A stretch of 64,000 nucleotides of DNA from Enterobacter chuandaensis (GCF_003594915.1 NZ_QZCS01000006.1:62001-126000), one strand, 5' to 3'. Positions 9,995-19,060 are shown, numbered from the stretch's first letter. The notes: generated by a model from the sequence alone, not told the origin. Numbers and translations: made by a program.

Positions 9995-10066
9995 TCTCCA
10001 CCCATAAATTATTATTTAATATAACCCCTTCCCTTCTCTTCAATCACAATATCCAAACATTAAATT

Positions 10067-10087
10067 AACTTAATTATAGATTAAGTT
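10067..10087. promoter_or_regulatory. AT-rich dyad upstream of the fimbrial operon
   Basis: AACTTAAT and ATTAAGTT form a perfect 8-bp dyad around TATAG (10067-10074, 10080-10087). It sits in the AT-rich 250-bp gap before the major pilin gene. It could be an operator or part of the promoter region; no regulator gene is adjacent. The rest of the gap (9995-10201) holds no gene. Confidence 0.3.
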
Positions 10088-10201
10088 TAAGTCATGTGTA
10101 CCCCGTATATTTCAAAAGAAAAAGCTCCTAGAATTCGCCTCGAAATTTAATTTCAAAAAGACTTTTTTGAGTTTACTGTTTCTACCAATATGGATATTAA
10201 G

Positions 10202-10810
10202 ATGACTTTTAAAAATTATGGCTTGGCAATTGCAATGGCATCGGTTCTGGCTGCGGGTTCTGCAGTAGCAGCAGATTCTGACACTGGCACTATCACTTTC
10301 CACGGTATGGTTTCTAACAATACCTGCCAGGTTTCTCTTGATCAGAAGATCGATCAGAACGGTAACGACTTCGACGTTACGCTGGATACTGTTTTTGTAC
10401 GTGACTTCGCAAATGCGCTGGGTACCACTAGTACCCTGGGCGAGAAGAAATTCTCCCTGTCGCTGACAGGTTGTGATCCTGAAACCGTTAAGAAAGCTTC
10501 CGCACAGTTCTCTTCCTGGGCAGGTTCCTCTTCCACTGAAGGTGGTCTGCTGGTTCCACCAGCCAATGCTGAGGGTTCTGCTAAGAACGTTAACCTGGTA
10601 CTGTCAAACGACGGTAATACTGCTACCGATCAAATTAAAGTTGACCAGACCAACAACACCCAGAAAGCCGATATCGATGCAGCAACTGGCGCGGGTAACC
10701 TTTACTACCGCGTAGCCTATACCCAGGGTCAGGGTTGGGATGCAGCGTCTAACCCGGTATCTGCGGGTACCGTGCAGGCGCAGGTTGCCTTCACCATGAT
10801 TTACGAATAA
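10202..10810 (+). CDS. Major fimbrial subunit (type 1/Yad-type pilin)
   Basis: This is a secreted pilin that polymerises by donor-strand exchange into the shaft of a chaperone-usher fimbria. It has 202 residues from ATG 10202. A signal peptide (cleavage after GSAVA, about residue 23) is followed by a pilin domain with one Cys pair (NNTCQV and TGCDPE) and the typical C-terminal beta strand ending AQVAFTMIYE. ATG 10202 is preferred because GGA lies 7 nt upstream; ATG 10190, four codons earlier, has no ribosome site. It is first in the operon, in the position of yadN in E. coli. A hairpin between it and the chaperone gene would favour excess of this subunit. The sequence is not close enough to YadN to name it. 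Confidence 0.9.
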   Translation: MTFKNYGLAIAMASVLAAGSAVAADSDTGTITFHGMVSNNTCQVSLDQKIDQNGNDFDVTLDTVFVRDFANALGTTSTLGEKKFSLSLTGCDPETVKKASAQFSSWAGSSSTEGGLLVPPANAEGSAKNVNLVLSNDGNTATDQIKVDQTNNTQKADIDAATGAGNLYYRVAYTQGQGWDAASNPVSAGTVQAQVAFTMIYE

Positions 10811-10832
10811 GACATTCGTAAAATTTAAAATT

Positions 10833-10865
10833 AACAATCCCTCATTTAACAGCGAGGGATTGTTT
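10833..10865 (+). terminator. Partial terminator between pilin and chaperone genes
   Basis: A perfect 11-bp stem AACAATCCCTC/GAGGGATTGTT (10833-10843, 10854-10864) has a 10-nt loop. It lies 22 bp after the major pilin stop and 27 bp before the chaperone ATG, with only a short T stretch. Such intercistronic hairpins in fimbrial operons let most transcripts end after, or be trimmed to, the abundant pilin. Confidence 0.65.
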
Positions 10866-10891
10866 GTAAAATTCCAAAAGGAAGTGGAAAA

Positions 10892-11635
10892 ATGTCTACG
10901 TTTTCATTCGTTAAGGGTTTTCAATCCTTACTGCTCGCCTCGTCACTATTTATTGCGTTTAACGCAAGTGCAGATATTGTTATTTCAGGCACCCGAATTG
11001 TCTATCCGCAATCATCAAAAGATGTTGTGGTTAACCTTGATAACCATGGTAATAAACCGCTTCTGGTTCAGACATGGCTGGATGATGGCCGTAGCGATGT
11101 AAACCCACAAGAACTTAAGTTACCGTTCATCATTACGCCCCCGGTATCACGAATTGACCCTAAAAAAGGCCAATCAGTACGTATTACTTACACTGGTACA
11201 CCATTGCCACAGGATCGTGAATCTTTATTCTGGTTCAACGTCCTCGAGATCCCACCTAAATCTAAAGCAACCGGTAAAGAAAACCTTAACCAGTTGCAAC
11301 TGGCATTCAGAACACGAATTAAATTCTTTTACCGTCCTGATGGTTTAAAAGGAACGCCAGGCGATGCGGCCGAGAAGTTAACCTGGACGCAGATGAAAGA
11401 AGGCAACACGGTCAAACTCGTGGCTCACAACAATTCACCTTACAACGTATCCGTTTCTTCGGTGAAAATGAAAAGTAGCCAAAAAACCTATGACGCCGTA
11501 CACCAATCCGTTCAACCGTTTAGTGATGCGACGATGGTGATCAAAGGCTTGTCTTCCGCAGTAAGCGGCAGCGTGGAGTTTGACACGATTAACGATTATG
11601 GCGGCACAGATCATCATACGGCTGGGCTTAAATGA
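10892..11635 (+). CDS. ecpD: Periplasmic fimbrial chaperone (EcpD/YadV family)
   Basis: This PapD-like chaperone caps pilin subunits in the periplasm and delivers them to the usher. It has 247 residues, with a signal peptide to about residue 27 (FNASA|DIVISGT). The first Ig domain carries the GTRIVYP strand with its conserved Arg. The G1 region is LQLAFRTRIKFFYRPDGL, with the subunit-anchoring Lys. RIDPKKGQSVRI and SLFWFNVLEIPPK match the E. coli Yad-operon chaperone EcpD closely. AAGGAAG precedes ATG 10892. It lies between the pilin and usher genes. Confidence 0.92.
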   Translation: MSTFSFVKGFQSLLLASSLFIAFNASADIVISGTRIVYPQSSKDVVVNLDNHGNKPLLVQTWLDDGRSDVNPQELKLPFIITPPVSRIDPKKGQSVRITYTGTPLPQDRESLFWFNVLEIPPKSKATGKENLNQLQLAFRTRIKFFYRPDGLKGTPGDAAEKLTWTQMKEGNTVKLVAHNNSPYNVSVSSVKMKSSQKTYDAVHQSVQPFSDATMVIKGLSSAVSGSVEFDTINDYGGTDHHTAGLK

Positions 11636-11715
11636 ATCGAACATCCTTTATAAATTATAATTGATAGCATTAACGCTGCGGATAATATTATCCGCACTGA
11701 TTAAGTGGATGTATC

Positions 11716-14310
11716 ATGTTATTTCGACATTCTATTTTATGCCTTGCAATTAGTGCGGCATTGCCATTCTACGCCCTTGCAGAAAATACTGCATCAGTAG
11801 ATGACGCATCAGAAAATGAAGAAGCTATTGAATTCAACGATCAGTTTCTTCTTAACGGTAGCGGAAATATTGATATTAACCGTTTTGCGCATGGCAACCC
11901 CGTGTTACCAGGGACATATCGAATCAAGATTAACCTGAACGGTAAATTAAAATCGACCGTCGAGGTGACATTTAAAGATAACGGAACTCCCCGTGCTACA
12001 GCATGCCTGACAAAACTGCTGCTGGCACAAGCAGGTGTGGACACAAGTACGCTGGATAAACAGCAGGAAGACGACAACACAGTATGTGTTGACATTAAAA
12101 AAGCTTACCCCGGAGCTGCGGCTAACTATGACAGCGGGAAGCAGACGATGGATCTCACGTTCCCACAGATCTATGTACTGAAACGCCCTGCAGGCTTTGT
12201 TGACCCTTCGCTTTGGGAAAACGGTATTCCTGCCGCGCTGGTTTCTTACGACATGAACGCCTGGCACAGCGAGAATGGTGGCAGCACGTCGGAAAGCGCC
12301 TATATGGGGTTACGCTACGGGCTCAATATGGGACCCTGGCGTCTGCGTTCACGCGGCAACCTCAACTGGGATAAAGATAGCGGCTCAAAATATTCCAGTC
12401 AGGATGTTTATTTGCAACGTGATGTGACCCCACTCAGTGCACAATTCGTCGTGGGCGATTCGTACACGCGCGGTGAAGCGTTTGACTCCATGAGCCTGCG
12501 CGGCGCACGTATGTACAGTGATGACCGCATGCTGCCTATGGGCTCAACAGGCTACGCGCCGGTCATCCGGGGTGTTGCGAACAGTAACGCAAAAGTGAGC
12601 GTTACACAGAGCGGTAATAAAATTTATGAAACCTCGGTCCCTCCTGGCGCGTTTGAGATAAACGACCTGAGTACCACGGGATACGGCAATGATTTGCTGG
12701 TCACGATTGAAGAAGCGGATGGCAGTAAACGCTCCTTTACTGTGCCTTTTTCTTCAGTGACTCAAATGCTTCGCCCTGGTGCTTCTCGCTGGGACATCGG
12801 GTTGGGTGAATTAAATGACAAGTCACTGATTGAAGCACCTAAAGTTGGCTATGGCACGCTGTATTACGGCCTGAATAATACCTTCACGGGTTACGTTGGT
12901 GCGCAGTATACCGATATGGATTTTTATGCCGGAATTATCGGTCTGGCGATGAATACCCGCATTGGTGCTTTTGCCGTCGATATTACCCAGTCTCGTGCGC
13001 AGATTGAGGGGTTGGATACATTAAGCGGTCAAAGTTATCGCTTAACATACAGTAAAATGATTGAGGCTACAGATACCTCTTTTAACGTAGCTGCGTATCG
13101 ATTCTCGACTGAAGATTATCTAAGCCTTAACGATGCGGCTCAGCTTCAGGACAGTATTAAGCATCAGAAATACGCTAACCGTAGCTATGACTCAAACGAA
13201 GCGCTTTATGATGACTACCAGCGTACCAAAAATCAGGTACAAATTAGTCTTAACCAGCCGCTAAACGCAGGCGAAGAGAGTTATGGCTCTCTATATATCA
13301 GCGGCACATGGCAGGATTACTGGAACGCCTCCGGGTCAACGTCTAACTACAACATTGGATATAACAACAGTTTCACGTATGGCAGCTACAGCCTGTCATT
13401 ACAGCGAACCTATGATCAGAATGGTAAAAAAGACGACAGCGTGTATTTAAGCCTTAGCGTTCCGTTAAATGTATTTTCACATGACGGTTCACGTTCGGGT
13501 GGTTTCTCTAATATTAATATGGGCTTACGCTCCGATCTTAAAGGTGGCACAAGCTATAACACCTCTGCGAGCGGAAACACACAGGATAATAAAATAAGTT
13601 ATTCTGTCAGCGCTGCCACTAACAGCGGTAATTACGGCCATCTGAACCAGTTCAGTGGTTATGGTTCATGGAATAGTATGTATGGTCCTCTTGGATTATC
13701 AGCTTCATTCGGTGACGATAACAGCAAACAATATTCTGCTTCCTATAACGGCGGAATGGTATTGCATTCAGGCGGTATCGCCTTTGCACCTGGAAGTATT
13801 GGTGACAACGATGCACTGGCGCTGGTAAAAGCCAGTGGTGCGAAAGGTGCAGGCATTGGTTTCGGCAGCAGTCAAATTGATGGCTCTGGCTACGGTATTT
13901 TACCGTATATGTCAGCATATCGTGAAAACCGGGTATATCTGGATATCAGCACTCTCGAAACTGACGTTGAAATAATAAACACTAGTGAAATCACCGTCCC
14001 GCGAAGCGGTTCCGTTGTACTGGTTGATTTTGAAACCAATGAAGGTCGTTCTTATATTTTAGAACTCCAGCGCACCGATAAAGGGTTTATTCCGTTGGGT
14101 GCTGACGTCCTGAATGAAAAAAATGAATCCGTAGGTACCGTAGGACAGGCCGGCCAGGCATATATTCGCGGTATCGAAGATGAAGGCACGCTTCATGTTG
14201 TCTGGGGAAGTGATAAGGACAATCAATGTGATGTGCATTATAGCGTTTCACCACAAGCTCAAAAAGTAGGACTTACAACGGTACTCAGTAATCAACAGTG
14301 CCAAATGTAA
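11716..14310 (+). CDS. htrE: Outer-membrane fimbrial usher (HtrE/FimD family)
   Basis: This outer-membrane pore assembles and secretes the pilus. It has 864 residues. The signal peptide ends near residue 22 (PFYALA|ENT). The N-terminal subunit-binding domain (FNDQFLLNG...NINRFAHGNPVLPGTY) is followed by a 24-strand barrel with plug (YAPVIRGVANSNAKVSVTQ, then IYETSVPPGAFEINDL). The C-terminal domain has a Cys pair (NQCDVHY and NQQCQM). Resemblance to E. coli HtrE is strong throughout (VDPSLWENG, RSFTVPFSSVTQMLRPG). It is the third gene of the operon. Confidence 0.95.
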   Translation: MLFRHSILCLAISAALPFYALAENTASVDDASENEEAIEFNDQFLLNGSGNIDINRFAHGNPVLPGTYRIKINLNGKLKSTVEVTFKDNGTPRATACLTKLLLAQAGVDTSTLDKQQEDDNTVCVDIKKAYPGAAANYDSGKQTMDLTFPQIYVLKRPAGFVDPSLWENGIPAALVSYDMNAWHSENGGSTSESAYMGLRYGLNMGPWRLRSRGNLNWDKDSGSKYSSQDVYLQRDVTPLSAQFVVGDSYTRGEAFDSMSLRGARMYSDDRMLPMGSTGYAPVIRGVANSNAKVSVTQSGNKIYETSVPPGAFEINDLSTTGYGNDLLVTIEEADGSKRSFTVPFSSVTQMLRPGASRWDIGLGELNDKSLIEAPKVGYGTLYYGLNNTFTGYVGAQYTDMDFYAGIIGLAMNTRIGAFAVDITQSRAQIEGLDTLSGQSYRLTYSKMIEATDTSFNVAAYRFSTEDYLSLNDAAQLQDSIKHQKYANRSYDSNEALYDDYQRTKNQVQISLNQPLNAGEESYGSLYISGTWQDYWNASGSTSNYNIGYNNSFTYGSYSLSLQRTYDQNGKKDDSVYLSLSVPLNVFSHDGSRSGGFSNINMGLRSDLKGGTSYNTSASGNTQDNKISYSVSAATNSGNYGHLNQFSGYGSWNSMYGPLGLSASFGDDNSKQYSASYNGGMVLHSGGIAFAPGSIGDNDALALVKASGAKGAGIGFGSSQIDGSGYGILPYMSAYRENRVYLDISTLETDVEIINTSEITVPRSGSVVLVDFETNEGRSYILELQRTDKGFIPLGADVLNEKNESVGTVGQAGQAYIRGIEDEGTLHVVWGSDKDNQCDVHYSVSPQAQKVGLTTVLSNQQCQM

Positions 14311-14326
14311 TTATTCAGGAAAATAG

Positions 14327-14914
14327 ATGAGAGTAAGTATGAAAAAAAATCATTCTAGCCTGCCAGTCGTTGCCATTACGATGCTGGCTTTATCAAGTTC
14401 GGTACTTGCCGAAGGCACGGATCTTAATGTGAATTTCACAGCGAATATCCGTGAAACTACCTGTGATATGAAACTGGCGGGAGGCACAGGCTCTGATACA
14501 CAGCAAACACTTATCCTGGGCAACAATGGCCAGGTGCGTATCGATGATGTCAAAGCAGGTACCGCGAATGGAACGTTTAAAATCATGATGGTTGAGTGCC
14601 CATCATCGCTGACGGCATTAAAAACCACGGTGAAAGGAACAGCATCAGGAAATTTAGCTACCGGGCTCGTTAACCAGATTACGAAAGCTAACGGTGGCGC
14701 AGATTTCTCTGCGGTTGAAATTGCCAGAGCCAGCACACCGGATGCGCCTTTTAAGATTAACTCCACCGTGGATGCAGAACGTCTGGTCTGGAGCGCAACG
14801 GAAATTCAAAATAAAGAAGTGCCTTTAGTCGCTACACTGCGTGAAACCCAGGCAGACAGTATGACCATTGGTGATTTTCAGGCCGTGGCCACTTTTGAAT
14901 TTAGCTACGAGTGA
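14327..14914 (+). CDS. Minor fimbrial subunit 1
   Basis: This is a pilin-domain protein of 195 residues, fourth in the operon (position of yadM). A signal peptide ends near residue 28 (LSSSVLA|EGTD). The pilin core has two Cys (ETTCDM and VECPSS) and a C-terminal strand ending ATFEFSYE. The start is ATG 14327, with AGGA 7 nt upstream; ATG 14339 is a possible alternative. It is probably a tip or adaptor subunit; its exact place in the fibre cannot be read from the sequence. The stop is 26 bp before the next start. Confidence 0.85.
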   Translation: MRVSMKKNHSSLPVVAITMLALSSSVLAEGTDLNVNFTANIRETTCDMKLAGGTGSDTQQTLILGNNGQVRIDDVKAGTANGTFKIMMVECPSSLTALKTTVKGTASGNLATGLVNQITKANGGADFSAVEIARASTPDAPFKINSTVDAERLVWSATEIQNKEVPLVATLRETQADSMTIGDFQAVATFEFSYE

Positions 14915-14940
14915 TTGACGCAGGACAACGGAGCAACATT

Positions 14941-15504
14941 ATGAAATTTAAATCAACCCTTATCGCCCTGTCCGTTTCTGCCCTTCTGTTCTCTGGAATG
15001 GCCAGTGCAGCAATTACAGGCACCAGTAGTGCAGAATTGACGATTCAAACAAAAGTGGTATCGGGCACATGTACAGCACAAGTGATTAATGGCGCAGGAA
15101 CAGCATCTACAGAAATTGCGTTTGGCGATGTATACAAATCGGATCTTGTTAACAAAACCCGCGTCGAGCCGCTCAAAATCACCTTCACTAACTGTTCTGG
15201 CGTGACGAAGGCCACGGTGTCCTCTGCACCAGGCGCCGGCGGTGGTTGCTCTGGCCCCAATGTTGATGGCGATTCCTATACTGCAGGACTAGCGACAGGC
15301 TTCGAAATCTGGTCAGGGATGGTCGACACGGGCGTAATGATGAGTTGCAAGCGTCCTCCGGCAGGTCAAGAGGTCACCATTACTGAGGGTGCAGGTGAGT
15401 TCCCAATGAACTCACGCATCGTTATCGCTAAAGACAGAAGTATCGCTGATGTCGGTACTGGTGCCGTCTCCGCGCCAATCACCTTCACTATCGCGTACCC
15501 GTAA
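14941..15504 (+). CDS. Minor fimbrial subunit 2
   Basis: This pilin-domain protein has 187 residues and is fifth in the operon (position of yadL). The signal peptide ends near residue 23 (SGMASA|AITG). Four or more Cys (GTCTAQ, TNCSGV, GGGCSGP, MSCKRP) suggest two disulfides, which is unusual for a shaft pilin. The C-terminus is APITFTIAYP. ATG 14941, with CGGAGC upstream, is chosen over an in-frame ATG at 14911 because it begins directly with the signal peptide. The following gene starts 13 bp after the stop. Confidence 0.85.
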   Translation: MKFKSTLIALSVSALLFSGMASAAITGTSSAELTIQTKVVSGTCTAQVINGAGTASTEIAFGDVYKSDLVNKTRVEPLKITFTNCSGVTKATVSSAPGAGGGCSGPNVDGDSYTAGLATGFEIWSGMVDTGVMMSCKRPPAGQEVTITEGAGEFPMNSRIVIAKDRSIADVGTGAVSAPITFTIAYP

Positions 15505-15517
15505 TTCAGGAAATACT

Positions 15518-16126
15518 ATGCAACTATCAGCGTTTACTTTACACCAGCCCGGTCTGATGTTGCTTATCGGTCTGGCTGGTTATATTCTGCCTGGCGTAAG
15601 CCAGGCAAGTTCAGGTGTTGATGTAAACCTGACAGCAAATATTGTTAATAATACATGCCAGTTGAGCGTTGAAAATGGCGGAGAGATTTATTTGCCGACC
15701 GTCACACGAGACTGGTTTTATAACAGCGATAAAAGCGATCGCTTATCGCCAACCGATGATGAAGCCGGAACCCCTTTTACTATTCACGTTGATAACTGCT
15801 ATGCGAGCAGTGAAGACGGCGGGAATATTAATCAACTGAAATTTAGTTTTGCCCCGCAAAATGGTTTCTGGAGTGACCACAACCAGGTATTTAAAAATGA
15901 AGCAACGGCCGGCGCGGCTGAGAATGTGGGTATCGTTATATTCTCTGACAAGTTTAACACGAATGTATTGAACAGCGATGGCACATCTAATGTTATTTAT
16001 GGTGTCAGCGGAAACAGTGAAAGTTATATAAAGGATTATGGATTTTACGCGCGTTATCAGAACACAGGCCCCATCACTAGCGGAATGGTAATGAGCTCTG
16101 TTCTGGTGAATGTAAGTTACGAATAA
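15518..16126 (+). CDS. Minor fimbrial subunit 3
   Basis: This pilin-domain protein has 202 residues and is sixth in the operon (position of yadK). A signal peptide ends near residue 30 (LPGVSQA|SSG). The mature start VDVNLTANIVNNTCQL, second Cys DNCYAS and C-terminal strand SSVLVNVSYE are typical of adaptor pilins. CAGGAAAT precedes ATG 15518. An upstream in-frame start inside the previous gene is rejected because it would bury the signal peptide. It is likely a tip-fibre adaptor next to the adhesin. Confidence 0.85.
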   Translation: MQLSAFTLHQPGLMLLIGLAGYILPGVSQASSGVDVNLTANIVNNTCQLSVENGGEIYLPTVTRDWFYNSDKSDRLSPTDDEAGTPFTIHVDNCYASSEDGGNINQLKFSFAPQNGFWSDHNQVFKNEATAGAAENVGIVIFSDKFNTNVLNSDGTSNVIYGVSGNSESYIKDYGFYARYQNTGPITSGMVMSSVLVNVSYE

Positions 16127-16138
16127 AGGGATTTTTTA

Positions 16139-17203
16139 ATGAATAAGTACCTAAATATATTAGCATTTTTGGTGTTCGGTATTTCTGGCGCAACGCAAGC
16201 TTACGAGTGTAAATTCTACGCGGGCACGGACGATGTATTGATTATGTCTCCGGGTACGCAGCCTGTCATCACCCCTTTGCCAGTCGGCACGGTAACCACC
16301 CCAACACAGATCAGCACCACTATTATTATGGAGACAACACCGACATTGAGATCGCACTGCGCAGGCGGTGATGATGGCGCAGATGTTTACCAGTCAACCT
16401 ATAATACCATGCTGGAAGGGGAAATAGATGGCAAAGCCATGTTTCGCACCAACATCCCAGGGATTTACTACACGCTGGCGTTTTTTCCAGATGGCAATGG
16501 CGTAACGGCATGGTTTCCTCCAAGCCCGAACGCATTTTATAGAACAGGTATTGTCGGTTATGATTATGACATGCTCCAGGAGAAAAACTGGCATGTTCGT
16601 ATGGAGTTTTGGCAGACAAACGGGTTTACCGGTGTGCCAGTTGATGAGAATTTCCTGACCGCAAACAGCGGACCAATCGGTCAAATTGTTGTCGGCGACC
16701 CTGATGAACTCAAGAAGGACGATCACCCGCGTTCGCATGTGAGTATGTCTCAGATGTCATTCAACATTCCGTTAAACCGGCCAACCTGTGCTATGCGTGC
16801 ACCTGCTACTGTCGATCTTGGTGATTGGTTCGTAGGAGATGTTGAACATGGCAATACAACGCCTGTCGAGTTTAAAATTTCAGGGACATGTTCAAATACA
16901 ACCCAGGTTTGGGCTGTAGCGACTTCCACGCACGTTACCGCAGACAAAAGTTATTTCACGAACTCGGTTGGCGGGGGAGGCGTTGTTGCTGCAGAAGGGG
17001 TGGGTGTAAAACTGGCACAACCCTACCACTACTCTCATCTGAAAGCAGATTTTAAGACCTTGATTTCGCATTCAGAAATGGCGGGCGATCCAGTTTACTT
17101 TGTTGACGCCCCCTTCACTGCCCAGGTGGTCAAAATCGGTAGCGACCCGGTTACCGTGGGAGCATTTGGTTCCAACATCACCTTCCAGATCACTTACGAA
17201 TAA
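16139..17203 (+). CDS. Two-domain fimbrial tip adhesin
   Basis: This is the last gene of the fimbrial operon (position of yadC), 354 residues, longer than the pilins. A signal peptide to about residue 21 (SGATQA|YECKF) is followed by an N-terminal receptor-binding domain of about 180 residues with two Cys (YECKF and SHCAGG). A C-terminal pilin domain from about 210 (CAMRAPATVDLG...GTCSNTT) ends in a donor-strand motif ITFQITYE. The ligand is unknown and the lectin domain does not resemble FimH closely. AAGGG lies 8 nt before ATG 16139. Its stop is one base from the convergent yadE stop. Confidence 0.87.
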   Translation: MNKYLNILAFLVFGISGATQAYECKFYAGTDDVLIMSPGTQPVITPLPVGTVTTPTQISTTIIMETTPTLRSHCAGGDDGADVYQSTYNTMLEGEIDGKAMFRTNIPGIYYTLAFFPDGNGVTAWFPPSPNAFYRTGIVGYDYDMLQEKNWHVRMEFWQTNGFTGVPVDENFLTANSGPIGQIVVGDPDELKKDDHPRSHVSMSQMSFNIPLNRPTCAMRAPATVDLGDWFVGDVEHGNTTPVEFKISGTCSNTTQVWAVATSTHVTADKSYFTNSVGGGGVVAAEGVGVKLAQPYHYSHLKADFKTLISHSEMAGDPVYFVDAPFTAQVVKIGSDPVTVGAFGSNITFQITYE

Positions 17204-17204
17204 T

Positions 17205-18452
17205 CTACCCCTGCGGCTGATTGCTGATCAGCCGCGACATGGTCTCCAGCGAATCCGTTCTTAAGATATACAGACGTTTCAGTAAGAACGGATTATCCCC
17301 CGGCTTCACCTTCCCTTTCACCGTCGTCACCGCCAGATGAAAACCGGCATCATTCGCCGCCTTTATCGCTTTATTGTCATAGCCGCCAAACGGATACGAA
17401 AGATACAGCACACGCGGGTTGAACTGCGCCAGCGCGCGGCGAGAACGCTCAAAATCAAACAGGATCACGTGATAGCTGCGGCTCAGTAAGATCGGATGTT
17501 TATACCCGTCCACGCGATGCAGGAAGTGAGTATGCGACTGAATGTCGAACACGTCCTGGATGCCCTTAATTTCCTGAACGCTCATAAACTGCAGCGATTT
17601 CGGGTCCCACTTTTGCGGGTGGCCTTTAATACGCGAGGAAATGATAAACGCCGTCGCGTTGAAGCCGTACTCTTTCAAGACAGGATACGCGTAGCGGCTC
17701 ACCGACTTCAGGCCGTCGTCAAAGGTAATCACCACCGCCTTCGCGGGCAGGTTCATCTTATTACGCACGTATCCTTCCAGCTGGTACATCGTCAGCGTGG
17801 TGTAACCCTGATCGCGAAGCCAGGTCATCTGGTTGCTGAACGCGCGCACGCTGGTGGTGGTGGAGGTATGACGAAAACGGGTGTTCTCTTCATCACGCAG
17901 AATATGGTGGTAGGTCAGAACCGGAATGCCATTATCTTCCTGCGCATCCAGGCTGCTAATCCAGGCCAGGCGGTTGCCGATGCGGATCTGATACCAGGTC
18001 TGATTCAGACGGTCTTTAAGTTTGTTCAGAATGGGATAACGCAGGTTGGCGCTAAGGATGCCAAAGGGCGCGCTTCCGCTGCTGGGCGCGTTATAGACGG
18101 GCGTATCTTTCCAGGTGATGAGGTTCTGGTTACTGAGCGGCTTGTTCAGGTCGCCCAGGCTGTCCTCTACGCGCTGCTTGCCCTGCACTTTCTCCAGATG
18201 CTCTTTATCAATAAACCCCGTGCCGAACCCGAAGCGAAATTCGTAATAATCCGCCGCGGCCGGAAAGACCGCGAGGATCTGCCCGGCGCGGATATTGCCC
18301 ACGTTAACTACGGAGTTACCCACCTGAGACCAGATAGCAGCATCCTCAGTCGTTTGCATATATTGAGCAGGAAGTCTCTGCTGGCTTAACAGGCTGGCAG
18401 ACGCCCCGCCGGAAACCAGCAGCAAAAGGATAAAGATAACGCGCATGAACAT
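17205..18452 (-). CDS. yadE: Polysaccharide deacetylase family protein YadE
   Basis: This is a NodB-type (carbohydrate esterase 4) deacetylase homologue with a signal sequence ([17 protein letters not shown]) and so exported. It has about 415 residues. An SH3-like N-terminal half ([10 protein letters not shown]) is followed by the NodB core: VVITFDDG (catalytic and metal Asp), [11 protein letters not shown] (metal His pair) and LSYPFGGYD. The substrate is unknown. The start at 18452 or 18446 has no clear Shine-Dalgarno. yadI lies 63 bp upstream on the same strand; the fimbrial operon converges on it with a 1-base gap. Confidence 0.9.
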   Translation of the reverse strand: MFMRVIFILLLLVSGGASASLLSQQRLPAQYMQTTEDAAIWSQVGNSVVNVGNIRAGQILAVFPAAADYYEFRFGFGTGFIDKEHLEKVQGKQRVEDSLGDLNKPLSNQNLITWKDTPVYNAPSSGSAPFGILSANLRYPILNKLKDRLNQTWYQIRIGNRLAWISSLDAQEDNGIPVLTYHHILRDEENTRFRHTSTTTSVRAFSNQMTWLRDQGYTTLTMYQLEGYVRNKMNLPAKAVVITFDDGLKSVSRYAYPVLKEYGFNATAFIISSRIKGHPQKWDPKSLQFMSVQEIKGIQDVFDIQSHTHFLHRVDGYKHPILLSRSYHVILFDFERSRRALAQFNPRVLYLSYPFGGYDNKAIKAANDAGFHLAVTTVKGKVKPGDNPFLLKRLYILRTDSLETMSRLISNQPQG

Positions 18453-18515
18453 AGGATATAAATCGACACGGGAAATCAGTCGCCATTGTAGCAAAAGCGA
18501 CATCAATACCAATGT

Positions 18516-18956
18516 TTAATGCTTATACAGATCGTGAAGCAGAACGAAAGGCGGGTTCTTCTGCTGCTGGTGCCACAGGCTGCTCACGCCCGGCGCGCCC
18601 TGCGCCACAATGGCGTGACGAAACTCAGCGCTGCTTAACGTAGCGCGCAGTGGATACATGGCTTCGAGTAGAGGCAGGCTGATACCCGAGATAACTTCAC
18701 AGTTATCGTGCTTGTGGCTCATTAACGCCGCGGAACGGTAAGGTGCCGCCCCTGACCTGTCGGTGAGAAATATCACGCCATTACCGGTGTCCGTTTCATG
18801 CAGGGCATCGCACATCATCCGGCTGAGCATATTGGTGCTTAGCCCGCGCCAGTAGTTAACCGCGCGGCATTGCACCAGCGGACCAAATCTGGCTTCAAGC
18901 TTATCCAGTATTTCCTGTGCCTGTTCATCGTGGCAGGTGATAACCCATCCCAGCAT
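18516..18956 (-). CDS. yadI: PTS EIIA component, mannose-type (YadI)
   Basis: This 146-residue cytoplasmic phosphotransferase domain of the mannose/fructose IIA family has the same length as E. coli YadI. The candidate phosphorylated His is H9 in GWVITCHDEQAQ. No IIB, IIC or IID genes are nearby, so it is an orphan domain and its sugar or regulatory partner is unknown. The start is ATG 18956, with AAGGAGA 6 nt upstream. Longer in-frame versions reach into the preceding hairpin and are rejected. Confidence 0.93.
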   Translation of the reverse strand: MLGWVITCHDEQAQEILDKLEARFGPLVQCRAVNYWRGLSTNMLSRMMCDALHETDTGNGVIFLTDRSGAAPYRSAALMSHKHDNCEVISGISLPLLEAMYPLRATLSSAEFRHAIVAQGAPGVSSLWHQQQKNPPFVLLHDLYKH

Positions 18957-19028
18957 AACTTTCTCCTTAGCAGGCAAGTAGTTTAGCGGAGTGAAGGTTA
19001 GCTTTCGGTGATAACTGTCAAAGAAAGT

Positions 19029-19054
19029 GCCCGGCAAACAGAACGTCGCCGGGC
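19029..19054 (-). terminator. Terminator-like hairpin after yadGH
   Basis: A perfect 7-bp stem GCCCGGC/GCCGGGC (19029-19035, 19048-19054) lies just after the yadH stop. On the minus strand it is followed by a moderately T-rich stretch. It probably ends the yadGH transcript before yadI. Confidence 0.55.
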
Positions 19055-19060
19055 AGAAGG

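Noticed and set aside
9995..10201. Possible phase-variation switch before the fimbrial operon
   Set aside because: No FimB/FimE-type recombinase gene is nearby and I see no pair of long inverted repeats flanking a promoter, only a small AT dyad.
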